Assembly (NCBI GenBank): GCA_037952775.1
Contig: JBANAY010000003.1
Span: 1,054,001-1,118,000 of the forward strand
DNA from: Clonostachys chloroleuca
Lineage: Eukaryota > Ascomycota > Sordariomycetes > Hypocreales > Bionectriaceae
Direction of reading: 5' to 3'
DNA length: 64,000 nt
The position numbers were made by a program, and so were the translations under genes. The notes under the pieces are model-generated. The model had not been told where the DNA came from. It made no database searches and worked only from the letters and a program-made list of their open reading frames with translations. Below, piece after piece: positions 44,301 to 56,152 of the stretch; within the stretch, counting starts at the first letter, position 1; each line of letters opens with the position of its first letter.

Positions 44301-45419
44301 TTGACTCTCCACTTGCACAACAAAGCTGTTTATCATTAGACGGCTGGGGATCAACATGAACACCATTGACCTCTTCACGGTCTAGACTCTACCATAGAAG
44401 CTATAGCACGACTTCTAGGATCGAGATCGTCAAACGCCTTCTTGAAGAAATGGCCCATCTCCAGTCTTTGTTCCTACGCTAGCCAAGCCGTCGCCGAGCA
44501 GCCGCCCACTAGGAAGAGGCTGTGCTTGCATTTGGGATCTACCAGCCAAGGAACTCTGGCAGAGTACCACCGGGAGATGAGGTGTAACACGAAACGTCGT
44601 ATTAGCAATGCCCATACGCTGATTCGTCGGCCCCTTGTAGCTGATACCCATGGGTGAAAGGATATCACGGAACGCTCTGTCAAGCCGAATGGCATTGTTT
44701 CGTGCAAGGATGGGGAAGGATTTCCGTCGGACAGTAGCCCCATAGCCCCATTGAACGTGGCGCAGAACATCTTTCGAAAAAGTACCATGCCTGAGTCACC
44801 AGATGTAAAAGCGTTCGCTAACTGAGGAGAAAACCCCGCGGATGACATGGAAATGAATAGCTGAGCTGAACCGATCTTTGGATACTGAATACATGATGAA
44901 ACTAGCATATAATCAGCTGAGATGAACGGCAAGTTATCCTAGTTTGACTCCGTGTAAATGACATGGTTACACGCTTGACCTGAAAAGAAAGAGATACGCC
45001 TAATTCAAGCCTGAATAAGAGTACATCTAGTTTGAGACTCCTCCTCTGCTGGTAGAATGGAACACAATTCAAAACAGGCTAGAACTGGTTACGTCTCCCG
45101 TTGCCTCTCAACTGCCAATCTGGCTGCTCCGTCGCAAATCAGCTGTGGCTTGGCCCCTTCCCCACGTCCCGAGCGAAACATCTTTTGTTGGCCGGAGCAA
45201 GGGTGAACCTATGACGGCAAGGCTTAGATTAGGGGCCGAAAATTCGATGGCTTGCCCTCTAGGGGCTGCAGCTAGTCTGATAAGGGATTCATCCGCGTGC
45301 CTTACAGCTCCCGAGTGACGCGTACTGTATCATCTCCTAGCTGCTGTGCTGAAGCTCATATACCTGCGATCGCCACGGCCGGGTATTGGTTGCTTCCTCG
45401 ACGCATCTCCAAAACCGGT
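41394..45419. other. Large gene-poor region
   Basis: 4.0 kb without a confident gene. It begins with the MARVEL promoter, then a G/T-rich segment at 41770-41900. The ORF at 44474-44932 (minus, 152 codons) and short ORFs at 43538-44340 show no recognisable domain and may be remnants. No transposon ends or terminal repeats noticed. Confidence 0.4.
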
Positions 45420-46615
45420 ATGCACAGCTATCGCAAGATGGAGAGATATGACAACCCGGCTCCCGCTTCGTTCTCGAAGCGGCTTATATTATCATACACC
45501 TTTGACTGGCTGGTTTTGATCGTTGTCATAATCGCGGCAGTACTTCTCGGGCGCTTGTCTCCCACGAAGAGACCATTCTCACTTGAGGACCAAAGTCTAA
45601 CGTGGGTATTCCGATATTATTTCAATTGTAATCTTGTGCATTGGAGCTTACAAATTCTAGGTTTCCTCGATCAGACGAGACTGTTCCGATCTGGCTGGCC
45701 ATGGTCCTCTGCGTACTTGTTCCTCTCGTCGTTATCTTCCTCTTCGTCCTCCTTCTCGTCCCTGGCGCAAACAGCTTCTCGAAGTCAACGAGCCGATCGT
45801 CCATAATCAGACGAAAGCTATGGGAGATTCATGTCGGGTGGCTTGGCCTCGCATTATCCGTCATAATTGCATTCTTCATCACCGAAACCGCCAAGGGCCT
45901 GCTCGGAAAACCTCGACCCTACATGCTGTCAGTCTGCGACCCTGATCTAGCAAACGCGGCGGATCATCTTGTCGGAAGCGGAAAGCTATATGCGGCAAGC
46001 ATCTGCCGACAAACCGACACCAAGCTACTAAATGAGGCCTTTCGCAGTTTCCCAAGTGGCCATTCGTCGTGTAGCGCCGCTGGGCTTACCTACCTGTCGC
46101 TGTTTCTGGCCAGCAAACTGAGGATCACGACTCCCTTTTTCCCACGGTCCGGATCGCCGTACTCTTCCGGGTTGCTCGACTCTTGGGTAGCTAAGAAGGA
46201 TCATGATGGGTCAGAGTACGACTCTCATACGCGGACAATCACTTCCCGACCTCGACTGTCTCGTACACAGGCCGCAGCCCCTCCGATTTATCTCCTTGCC
46301 CTGTGCCTCGTACCCATCTTCCTCGCCATATTTATTGCCGCTTCTCGATGGTTCGATTTCATGCATCACGGCTTCGACGTCATCGTGAGTTTCCTGGTTG
46401 GATTGCTCACTGCCTTCTTGGGTTTTAGTTATTACCACACTCCCATCAGCGTGGGAAGTGGCTGGGCTTGGGGGCCTCGTGAAAAGCATCACGCTTTCTG
46501 GGCAGGTGTCGGAGGTGATTTGCCTGTGGAAGAGCAGGCGAGGAGGCTTGCAGGCGGCCGGGGAGAGGACGTGGAGCTTGGGGCATATGCTGGGAACCAC
46601 AGAGCTAACTACTAG
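45420..46615 (+). CDS. PAP2-type lipid phosphate phosphatase (DPP1/LPP-like)
   Basis: Exons 45420..45601 and 45661..46615 (intron GTGGGT...CTAG), 378 aa, or 372 aa if the second ATG (MERYDNPAP, 45438) is used; intact. The three phosphatase motifs are present: KGLLGKPRP, PSGHSS and SRWFDFMHHGFD (SR-x5-H). Six membrane segments surround them, for example FDWLVLIVVIIAAVLL, VLVPLVVIFLFVLLLV and LGLALSVIIAFFI. The enzyme should dephosphorylate diacylglycerol pyrophosphate or phosphatidate at an internal or vacuolar membrane. A glycine/arginine-rich cytosolic tail ends the protein. Confidence 0.92.
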
Positions 46616-47713
46616 GACGCAACGCCAAGGGGTTGAAGCTCGATGTCCTCAAATATGCAGATTAGATGGTCTGCTTGGCAGGTTCTGAATGCAGGAATGG
46701 TGGTAATTGAGACAGAGTAATCATGCCGGGAAGAATGCAGTTGATGAAGGGTGTCCATTGTAACTAATCTTGCCGTGTGGACTGCCACTTTTCATTGCAC
46801 ACGCTTCTGAGGGAACAACAAGTGAGTTGTAAACAGACCGATTAAAGGCTATTGTGTGGTCATGTATTGCTACCATCAATCTGTCTTTTATTTTCCTCTT
46901 TCCCAAGCTTTAGTCTTATCCGCTCCGTGTGTGTATCCCATGCCTTTGAGAGCGAGGGCTAGAACGTGGTATTTTGTTGTAACCTTGATCGATTTATTGC
47001 TTGATGAAAAAATGATGGATTGAAGAGGATTTCCGCCTCAAAGAATTGAAATTGCGCTATATTGGAAATGAAAACCCAACAGGGAACATTGTGCGTGAAA
47101 GTCACAGCCTTAATGCGCCGAGGGCAGGCCATTTATGACCCTCGCGCTTATTCGTGCCGTATCTCGACGTGATCGAGTGTTTCTGCTTTCGCATCATTTC
47201 CAACACCTCTGCATTTCTAATAGCTGTATTTCAATAGCCATCTCGAACACAAGGAGATCTGCCAACCAATCGTTGTAATTCTAGGTGTAGTGGCACCGGG
47301 CCAACCCCATGGAATTTCAACATGTAGTCCAAGGCAGGATCGTCTCTGCTATCCTTGCTATCACCCTCTTCATACTCTGTGAGTGTCGAGCGGTAGCCTC
47401 CGCACAACGATGAAGACCAAGACGCAGTCGGGGGTATCAAAGCTAGACGAGGCTTACAAATCAAGGTTGTTGATGAGAGACAATGTTAGATGTAGTGGTA
47501 TCCCTCACCCGTATCTATCAAAATTATCAGTTTTCTTGGCTGTATGCAAGGGGCACGAATCGCTCAATTCACACGTGCGGAAGCCACCAACGTTGGACGT
47601 TCTTCTGATAACAAAAAATGGTATTTGATTCATCGCTAGCACGTTGTCTGCGGTAGGTCATTAAGAGACTAAATTAAGAAATACAATCGTCGTTGTGACG
47701 AGCATTTGAGATC
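46616..47713. other. Convergent intergenic region
   Basis: 1.1 kb between the 3' ends of the PAP2 gene and the 74-aa protein gene. Short ORFs only; nothing recognised. Confidence 0.4.
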
Positions 47714-48097
47714 TTAGTTGGAGATCTTGGGGTCCACCTTGTTGCTAAATCAGGAGAATGTATGGTTAGCAATTGAATGGTTCCCAGGTAAAGTTATTAT
47801 AAGATGGAGCTTGAGGGATCGTGGCATACCCAGTGACCTTCTCGTAGACTTGACGGCCACCGTCGGTGATCTTCTCTTGCTTCTCCCTGGTGAGGCCCCA
47901 GCCCTGGCTCTTGTTGGCTTGGCCGAAGGCTGCAGTGAATCGAGGGTTAGCATCAGGCGCAATCAAACTGACTGGTCCCATCGTGGGGAGGATTGAGACC
48001 TACCCTTGTCAACGTAGTCGTCCTGCTGGCCTCCTTGAGCCTGGGTGTTGCTGTGGTTGCTGCCCATACCGGAAGCGGCCTTCTTGACGAAATCCAT
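47714..48097 (-). CDS. Conserved small fungal protein (74 aa), likely stress-related
   Basis: Three exons, complement(47714..47744, 47830..47929, 48004..48097), 74 aa, intact, with two short GT...AG introns. It starts MDFVKKAASGMG, contains the QQDDYVDKAFG segment, then QEKITDGGRQVYEKVTG, and ends NKVDPKISN. This layout is familiar from small, hydrophilic, conserved ascomycete proteins without a named domain, often seen among abundant stress-responsive transcripts (recollection, not verified). The last exon codes only about ten residues and is too short for a simple ORF search. Confidence 0.8.
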
Positions 48098-49483
48098 TAT
48101 GAGATAAGTGTGTGTTTGCTGAAGGGTGTAGGTGGTGGTGGGAAATAGTAGTCTGGGACTGAATGCTTGCTGAGTGATTGATGGTGATGAGAAATGAGAG
48201 TAGGCGGACGAGTGCTGTCTAATGTACTCTTCAACTTCAAGCCATACGATCCGTGTTCTCTGGTGGCCCATTACGCCATAAGGATGGACAGTGGGTTATC
48301 CCCACTCCCATCCAAGATCTCGAAGGGCTCTAGAACGGGGCATAAGACGCCCACGTCATAACCCAAACTCCCCTTGCCGTGGGTGCGTCATTTCAGCCGA
48401 CAGCGTCCCTCCAACCTCCACTTCTCACGGGAATGAGACAGACCCGCGCATTCCAGAAAGCAGACCTATCAGCACTCGCCTCTCTTCGATACCGCGGGGA
48501 ATTAATGCGATTTTACCCCTGAAAAGCTAGGCCTTGGCTTTCACCGTCCATTGGCCTCATTTCGTATTCGACGGATTGGTGATTGATCGTCTTGAGTCGC
48601 CTTTCCCCTTCCCGGATTCCGACCCTTGTCCCTATCTGGACCTTACGTCACACCCAGCTCTGATGAAACTCTGACGGGCTCAAGAGCTGTCTGTGTACGG
48701 ACAACGCGCGTCCCCCATATCGTGGATGCGGTAAATTAGCTGCCAGGACTGTATTAGACTTGCATGTGGATTTGCACCTTCTCAAGAATGAAAAAATGAT
48801 GAAGCTCTTCAGTACAAGCCTCCGTCTTATCCAAAGTACTTTCCTTGAACTTGCACATGCGATCACTGGATTTGAACAAATCATACCTCACTGATTTTGC
48901 TTCTTGCTGTTCTTGTCTTAATATCATAATTTATTGTGCTGTTAGAAGAGTCAGAAGCAAGAAACGATGGTAAACCCTAGCTGAATCTGCCAAATGGTTT
49001 CCGCTATAGTAAGTAGTCATGGGCTCGAGGCCAAACCCTCCTCGTGGATGCAATAACGGTCTTTAAGTGATAGAGGTATATAAGCTCATCAGAGATTACG
49101 AGACACTGGGCCATTCAACTCTCAGGCCTCACAGAGCCTTGTTGTAGAAATTCATATTGTTCACAGTAGTGATACCAGGACGTAGTTCACGACAAAAGTG
49201 TAAGTTTCCCATCGGACAAATGTACCGAAACGTAGATGTCGGTCTGGAAAGCCCGACTAAAGTACGTGCCAGCGTTTCCCAACAGTCTTCGGACATGGCC
49301 GGCCGACACATGTTAGGTAGCGGACATGTCCCCCGATAGATCCCCGCAGTAACATTGAAATGACAAGCTTTGCTGAACTTATAATGGCTTGATAGAGCTC
49401 ATTCGTATTTCCATTTCACCCCTCTCGTCAACCATTCGACTGACGCGATTCCTGTATCGAGACCTGACAGCACATACATTATC
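48098..49483. promoter_or_regulatory. Divergent intergenic region, small protein / SnoaL-like
   Basis: 1.4 kb. The part next to the small protein is pyrimidine-rich and holds CCCCT-type elements near 48300 and 48516. The ORF 49399-49755 on the minus strand is the shadow of the SnoaL-like gene. Nothing else seen. Confidence 0.35.
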
Positions 49484-50033
49484 ATGGCACCTTCTCTGAA
49501 AACCTTCCAGAGCGACGATAGCGTCCTGTCCGCGCCCATCAAGTCTCTGCTTGCTACCTTATACATGACAATGGATGAGAATAAGATTGACGAATGGGGC
49601 GCACACTTCACAGAAGACGCGGTATTCAAGAAAGAGGCTGCCGAGATCAAGGGCCGGCAAGGTGAGTGGTCGTAATAAATGAACAACAATGATCTATGAC
49701 TGACACAACCTTCAGCCCTCATCGACAGCGGTAAGGAGAGTTGGAAGCCGCTCAAAAGTCGAGATCACACAGTATACAAGGTTTTCCCCTTTGGACCTGA
49801 CTGCGATGAGATCATGCTGCATGGCCGCAGTCATAACGTCGATCTCGAGGGCAACGAGAGAACTTTCACATGGGCCGCCCGCATGCACTTTAGAACTGTC
49901 GAGCGCAAACTGCTGATTGACGAGTATACTATTATTCCGGTGAGTATTCTAAGACGAGAGCTAGTGACAGCGCAGCCTACTCTTTTTTCGTGAAAATAAC
50001 AAAGCTAACTGTTGCTAGGACTATCATCGATAG
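49484..50033 (+). CDS. SnoaL/NTF2-like small protein
   Basis: Exons 49484..49661, 49716..49939 and 50019..50033, 138 aa, intact. The last exon codes only DYHR and a stop. Layout is that of the SnoaL-like NTF2 fold: an N-terminal helix with IKSLLATLYMTMDENKI, then WGAHFTEDAVFKK, and beta strands (FTWAARMHFRTVER, KLLIDEYTII). Members are enzymes (isomerases, dehydratases) or ligand-binding proteins; the substrate is unknown. No signal peptide. Confidence 0.78.
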
Positions 50034-50423
50034 GTAGGTAGGTTACGTGATTCGTGTCTTGAAGCTCGTCGGCATCTTGTCCGACGCGCATTCATTTGTG
50101 CCCCTCACGGAAAAGTCTCCGATACTTGTGTCTCCTGGGGTGTGATCTTCAATGTGCTTAATTGGGATGGGCTGCTGAATAGTTCTGGCTCTCCAGTTTA
50201 GAGCTGGCTTAAGTTCTCTCGATATGTAGCTTATTATTACATATTACTATAACTCTACACAGGCTGCTATTCCTCGCAGATATACGTTTTCAATATTGTT
50301 GCGGAGTGTCTGGATGATTGAAACCACCCGGATATCAATAGCCGAAAATTAGGGTCATCAAAATGGTTGAGTTCGCCAGCGAGAAGAGCGAGGCTGGCTG
50401 TGAGGGCAGTACACGCGTCAAAC
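50034..50423. other. Convergent intergenic region
   Basis: 390 bp between the 3' ends of the SnoaL-like gene and the F-box fragment. Nothing recognised. Confidence 0.4.
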
Positions 50424-50807
50424 TCATACTTCTACCAATGTAAATTGGTGACACATGTTAACAATATCTTCATACTTAGTCGATAGATCTAGGTGGCGAT
50501 TATGGTAGTTCTTTAGAAGCGCTTCTACCTCGCGCCGTTGTTCTGTGATCCAGGCTTCATCGTGGAACACGTGGATTGTTGTAGCGTAAAATGCACCCAA
50601 CGCCTGTTGCAGATTGTCGCCAAAGCTATTGCAAAGAGCCTGGCTTAGAATGTTTTGACGGCTCTTCGAGAAGAGTGTGTGAAATGTTGTGATCAGAGCG
50701 AGGAGATCTTGCGAAGAGGTAAGCGACTCAAGAATAATATAGAGTAACTCGGGCGACAGCAATTCTATGCCATTACAAGCCATGTCTGCTTTTAGTGGTG
50801 CAAACAA
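50424..50807 (-). CDS. Short F-box-like protein, possibly truncated
   Basis: 127 codons; the second ATG (MACNGIELLSPE, residue 9) fits the F-box start better. The F-box-like helix is SPELLYIILESLTSSQDLLALI with FHTLFSKSRQNILSQAL after it. Fungal proteins of this kind usually continue for 300-400 residues; here the frame stops after VNMCHQFTLVEV. Either a 5' remnant of a longer gene or a short member. No other domain. Confidence 0.5.
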   Translation of the reverse strand: MFAPLKADMACNGIELLSPELLYIILESLTSSQDLLALITTFHTLFSKSRQNILSQALCNSFGDNLQQALGAFYATTIHVFHDEAWITEQRREVEALLKNYHNRHLDLSTKYEDIVNMCHQFTLVEV

Positions 50808-51949
50808 ATAAATAATGGTTGAGGATGGCTGACTGAGCCTTGAGGGCTTCAGTTTGGCTGGGGACCAATCATGTATTGCCTTGGCATGAATCGTTTGAAA
50901 TCAATCACCTTTGTAACATGAGCAACATTCTGATTTGTACACAGCCACCTGATCGAGTCAGGCTCAGGCGTGGTCGTCACTTGATTTCGGCCGCGGTATA
51001 GAATACTAGTTACAACGGGGTAGTGAAACCGAATCGTTGGAGGTTCTGGTTATCAAACTTGTATTGTAGTTTTCCTGTACCTGCTATTTCCACTTGCGCC
51101 ATTGTGGAAATGAAAGATTCGGCTATACCTTGTAAAATCTAATAATGGATGGTTTGGCCACCTTTAAGTTACCTATTCTTAATCAACGGGAGTAACGGCA
51201 TTTGCCGGTAGTAGCTCCGTGAGGGTCTGGCAATGATTCATAACCGCGATCGATCTCCGTAAGAAGTCATCCTGGCTAAGATAATAAGGAAATAATACCT
51301 CTTACATTTCAAAAATGAATATTCTCACGGATTTGCGTTGCCGAGATCTAGACAGGGCTGAACTAAGGATGTGCCAGAAACCCAATAACGACGTGCATGG
51401 GCATGGCCACTGAAGATAAACGAGGTAATGACGCTGGACGCGGTATCGCTCTGCAAATCAGGACTCTAGCCGTTTCTAAAAATGGGGGTTGAGGAAGAGA
51501 TCGCTGTCAGGGAGGCGAAAAGGGTGGGCGAAGTGCCAATCCTTTCCGTCTCAGGTCTGGGGCTGACCACTGACTGAGCCACTCTTTTGGCACTTCTGCC
51601 TACTACTGCTGCACGAATCTGCCACTCTGACAGCCTACTGCTACGCCCCAACGCCCCTTGGGACTTTGGTCGTCGAATGAGGCGCTTGGCCGGGTGATGA
51701 TGCTGCCTTGGTGGCTAGGTTGAAATATGCCGATGGCCCGTGGAGAAACCCCTTTCTGTCTCACCACGGCTCAGATCCTCGCCGTTGTTTCGAAGTTGAC
51801 TATGGTGAGACCAACGGCTTAAATCGAGTATCTGCTCCCCGCAATTCGTCAATGTATACCCCATCGCCATAGGCCGAGCCTGTGAACACTTTGTCCAGAG
51901 TCGATACTTTTATCCCTCGAGTCGCATACCTTGCCTCAATCGAGAAAAG
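50808..51949. other. Intergenic, divergent
   Basis: 1.1 kb between the F-box fragment and the Golgi membrane-protein gene. No coding signal or repeat noticed. The final 150 bp are the likely promoter of the membrane-protein gene. Confidence 0.35.
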
Positions 51950-53338
51950 ATGGCGAGTCCGAATATTGATGGGCACGACACGGCGTCGTTCCTCAACAAA
52001 ATGCCCGCGTACGAGCAGCCTATGCATCCGGAGCCAGCTGCGAGCCAACCACACCGTCAATTCACGCTGGGATCTCTTCGTCCTTCTTGGCCGCGGAGAG
52101 ATAGCTCTGCCGAGGAACCTTTGCAAAAGTCCAAGCCAATATCCAAGCGACGTGCGGAATGGAACAGCTTTCTGAGCCGGAAATGGGCTGTGACGTTCGC
52201 CGCCGTTACTCTGGTACAGGCCATCATTTGCTTGAGCTTTGAGGTGTAAGTAGGAAATGGCTATCTCTGCAAGCTCATGTAGATTGATTAAACAGCTGTG
52301 CTAATACGGTATATTGATAGATACGTCTATGTAAAGCTTGAGTCGAGGCTCAAGCTCGGCATCCAGAATAATGTGAAGAAGCAGGTCGAGATCATCCCGA
52401 CATTTCTACCCCTCTTCATCTTTGGCTTCCTTTATGAGAATGTCCTCGTGTGGGACGCCCTTCGGGCCAAGAATACGATCCAAATCATGGGAGCCTGTTT
52501 TGCCAACTTTGCACTCGCCATTTACACGGGAATTCAGATCGACCAAGTCTACACAGCACTCGTTCTCGCCAAGGAGAATAACCAACTGCAAAAGCCAATC
52601 GACCCCGACAAGGTATTCGAAGTTACCAAGCCATATCTTTTTACCATTTGCGCTCTCATTAGCTCGTCTACAATTATCATGGTGTTTGCAGCCTGGAAGC
52701 TCTACCAGGAGTTTTCCTGGAGCGTGCTTAAAATTATTGGCGCTGATTACAAGATGAAGAAGCGCTTTCTTTGTTATCAGGTATGGATGATTCATCTCAC
52801 ACCCCCAACTCCCGAAATCAACGAGAGGATCCTGACCGCTGTCTAGATTTATATTGGGCTCCTTAAGTTTGACTTTTTCTTCGTGATTGGATTCATGATT
52901 CAGCTCGTCTCAGTAGTCACTAGTCGCCGCGATCCTGAATTTGGTCTCACCATCGCCGCTATGCCAATCACGCTCATCATCCTGGGCGCTGCCGCCTTGT
53001 GCACGCGCCGAGAGATCAGATGGGGCATGGTTATTACAATCATCCTCTATCTTGGCGCACTGTCTTATTTCATCTTCAAGTCCGCCCGAGTCTTGTCTAA
53101 TGACAGTATTTGGCAAGAATACTACAAGGCGGTAAGAAAGCCCCTCGCCGCATTCGCCTTGATCACGATTGTTCTCATCGTCATAACCATCATCAACGCA
53201 ATATACTGCATGCACAACTTCGGCAAAGGGCTTAAAGATTATTTTGGGAAGCGAAGTAAGAATGACCCTGACCAAGAGATGGGTTCTCCCGGTCCCGTGT
53301 ATGAGCAGCATCGGATGAGCCGCATAACTATTGAGTGA
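51950..53338 (+). CDS. UPF0658-like Golgi membrane protein
   Basis: Exons 51950..52245, 52321..52780 and 52847..53338, 415 aa, intact. Phase-2 and phase-0 introns join cleanly (GTAAGT and GTATGG donors). After a 75-residue polar N-terminus there are about seven membrane segments: WAVTFAAVTLVQAIICLSF, IIPTFLPLFIFGFLYENVLV, IMGACFANFALAIYTGIQI, LFTICALISSSTIIMVFAAW, FFFVIGFMIQLVSVV, LTIAAMPITLIILGAAAL and ITIILYLGALSYFIF, plus FALITIVLIVITIINAIYC. This matches, from memory, the fungal UPF0658 Golgi membrane family of about 400 aa. Molecular function unknown. Confidence 0.72.
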
Positions 53339-55548
53339 TTTGGTGGAATTCAAAGCGATAGAGAGACATGTTATAAATATTGATACCCTTTTATGATTGT
53401 ACGAAGATTTGACGACGATATGCAAGACTAAAGAGTTTGGAAACAAAGGATACGGGAAAGAGGCCCTTTCAACCCGTAACATCGCAGGTAGAAGCTCATG
53501 GATTCGAACTTGGTGCTTATTTTTCCTGTTCATAAAATGGTGACAGGTAAATCTAGCCTTTGTTTATCCCTAACGACCGCGTTTCTATTCCTATTTTGGA
53601 AATCCTGACGACGCGTGAAAGTATAAACTAGGCAACATACTAAGGTAAGAGGGTTGTCATGGTGAGAGGTTGGTAGTGGGGGAAGGAGGTTGAGAACACA
53701 TTTTCATGGTTCTCATTTCCCTCCTCCTATATGCCTGTTCCAATCCCCTCTTGTGAGTGCCTGCGTACTATTTGGCAGTGGTGATGGGTTCCTTACTGTC
53801 TCGGCGCAACGCGCGTACTCCCTAGCCCTATCGAGATGCATTGCTTGTGCGCTTATACAAGGGCTGAGACAGGAAGTGGCCCTGACAATGTTAAGAAGCC
53901 GAACTCTATTGTTTATGGGAAAGGATATAATCATTTTTCTCCACTCGGGCGGAAGAAATACTCATGGTGAACATCTAATTGTCGTTCGCAGGCTGGACGT
54001 GGAGCTCAAACCATACTGATGTTAGAAATGCTCCGCATAACTCGTCATAGTTACAACGCGGACAAGAAACAGCGGGAAATCCTTCAGGAGAATGGAATTG
54101 CTATCAGAACAATTGCTCCTCTGCGTGCATAACTAACCCTGACATGATACACCACGGTTCGGGTCATGCTCAATGTGAATGTATCTCCTAGACGAGAAAA
54201 TGAAAGACCTTGGATAGCTACCTATCTGATGAGGGAACGCGACTTAATCTTACAGATACGTGGCTCACACGAATGTCACTGATGCTAATAACGAACTCAT
54301 TCTCACTATCTCCATTGTAGCTCATTATTTGTAATCATCCTTCATTGAACTCATACCAAGGAGGCTTGAAACGAGCGAAGCGTGCGAAGATCTTGAAATA
54401 ACAGTGATGCTGACAAGTAAGTCATCGGTATGAAGGCTTATAGAGTTTATCTTCTGCATGGCCGTAGCCTTGGGCTAGCAGAGCTTATTCTTTTGCCTTT
54501 CGTCTTTATTGTGTTGATTTGTCGGGTCTGGATCCTTCCATTTCTGTTTTGGCTTCGTTTTCCAACTCTCACCTGTGTAAATTATTAATCTAGGTCTCAG
54601 TGCCCGTGGTAGCTCTAGAGAGAGAAGAACTGTTGTATTGCATCTAAATTTTCTGCCAAATTTTGATATCAATAATGACGTTAACATGTCTCGATTCCAG
54701 CTAGTTAATAAGGTTAGAGTTATACATAGACCTAGCTCTTTCTTTGTCTGCAAACCTTAAGGTTGCTATGGATGCGATTACGAAGCAGAACCCCCGAAAA
54801 TAGATGATCTATCGATTGATCGCGGCTAGGGAGGGGGCTGGGGTTAAGCCAAAACCCCCTGCCTTATAGTTTCTGTGGTAGTCCCCAGCCTCCTGGATCT
54901 CATGCAAAGGCTCATGAATCGATCGTGGCTTCCTTGAGCCAATCGATGCCAGCGTTTCGTAGTACGTATAGATTCCTCTAGACGCAACTTATTGTTCAGA
55001 AGTCATTTGTAGAGCTAATTGAAGCATCAGACTCATGTGCCCTGAGAGTGTTGAGCGTTCTAGACCAAGATCCATCTTGACCAATGGCCCAGCCAAAAGG
55101 CGGCAGGCTAGATCTGTGTATATCTACACAAATCAGGGAGCATGCGGTCAACTCTGTAGTGGTTGCCCATCATGTGATCCAAGTCTAGGCAACATATGCC
55201 GAACTAGCTTTTTCTTCGTTCTCACTCTTCGGTTTAGTATTGGCTGAATGCTCAGTTACTGATTCGTGCTTGCTACTGCCGTGCTCAGAATACTTCGGCT
55301 TGAAGAATATGGAAGAACATTAAAAATAAAACAAGGTTTTAGACCAAGCCAATAGTCCGAGTAAGAATTATACTTGCTGTTGATCAGTACGCTAGCCAGC
55401 CTCTCGTTTTCAGAGCTTTAGCCTCTTGTCCACCTGCTTTGTCGGATATTTGAAGGCCCTCTCCCGTCCTCGCATTTGTTCTATCGATTCCTCACTTAGA
55501 TCTGTATTATCTATCCCTCACTAAAACACTGATATACAACGCATTGAA
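53339..55548. other. Long intergenic region
   Basis: 2.2 kb. A GTTCGAATCC-type box on the minus strand near 53504-53513 recalls a tRNA B box, but no acceptor stem or A box fits around it. The ORF 53690-54019 has no recognisable features. The rest is AT-rich spacer. Confidence 0.4.
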
Positions 55549-56152
55549 ATGCTGTTCCCCAAATCTGCTGCTGTTTTCGCAGCTTTTGCCGTTGCTGGCG
55601 CGAGCGCCCAAAAATGCAAATGCCCATCGAACCCTTGCACTACCAATCTCGTTAAAAATGGCGATTTTGATGACCCTTTAAATGGCTCCCCATGGGAATT
55701 TACCAATATGGAAATCACCAAAATCAAACCAAGGAGTTCTCCCCAAGCAGCGTAAGTAACATCTCGTGACCAAGGTCGCCCAAAGAGCATTTGTCTGACA
55801 GTCCCAGTTTGGCCGAAGTCCGAGACGACAACCTGGACCATTCTATTGAACAATCCATCACCTTGATTGAAGGAAAAAAATACGCGCTCCGCTATTACTA
55901 CGCAGTTATATCAGGCTCAATTCCTGCCACCGCCGAATGCCAAATCATTGCCAGCGTTGACAATAGTGACTTCGACGTGAATCCTGTGACCGCTACTCCA
56001 CTGGGGGAGTATAAACAGCATGAATTCATTTTTACTGCGGCCGCAACTAGCAATCTTGAGATCATCGTGCGATGCACCCCCCAGGCCCCATTTTTGACAT
56101 CAACCTGGATGATATATCCATCTATAAGGCCTCCTGCCTAATCTCTGAATAA
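55549..56152 (+). CDS. Secreted CBM-like protein, frame break near C-terminus
   Basis: Exons 55549..55751 and 55808..56152 (intron GTAAGT...CCAG). A signal peptide (MLFPKSAAVFAAFAVAGASA) precedes a Cys-rich start (KCKCPSNPC). The mature part reads as a beta-sandwich of carbohydrate-binding type: NLVKNGDFDDP, GSPWEFTN, GKKYALRYYYAV and FIFTAAATSNLEIIVRC. In the written frame the end is LTSTWMIYPSIRPPA. One more C in the CCCCCC run 56077-56082 would instead give a DDISIYKAS-type ending, the usual closing strand of such modules, with a TAA at 56150-56152. Likely binds a plant or fungal polysaccharide; possibly an effector-like secreted protein. Confidence 0.75.

Noticed and set aside
44474..44932. 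152-codon minus-strand ORF
   Set aside because: Looks somewhat protein-like in two frames but matches no family I know; could be a decayed gene, but there is not enough to call one.
53504..53570. tRNA-like B box (AGTTCGAATCC) on the minus strand
   Set aside because: No pairing acceptor stem, no A box at the right distance and no plausible anticodon arm.
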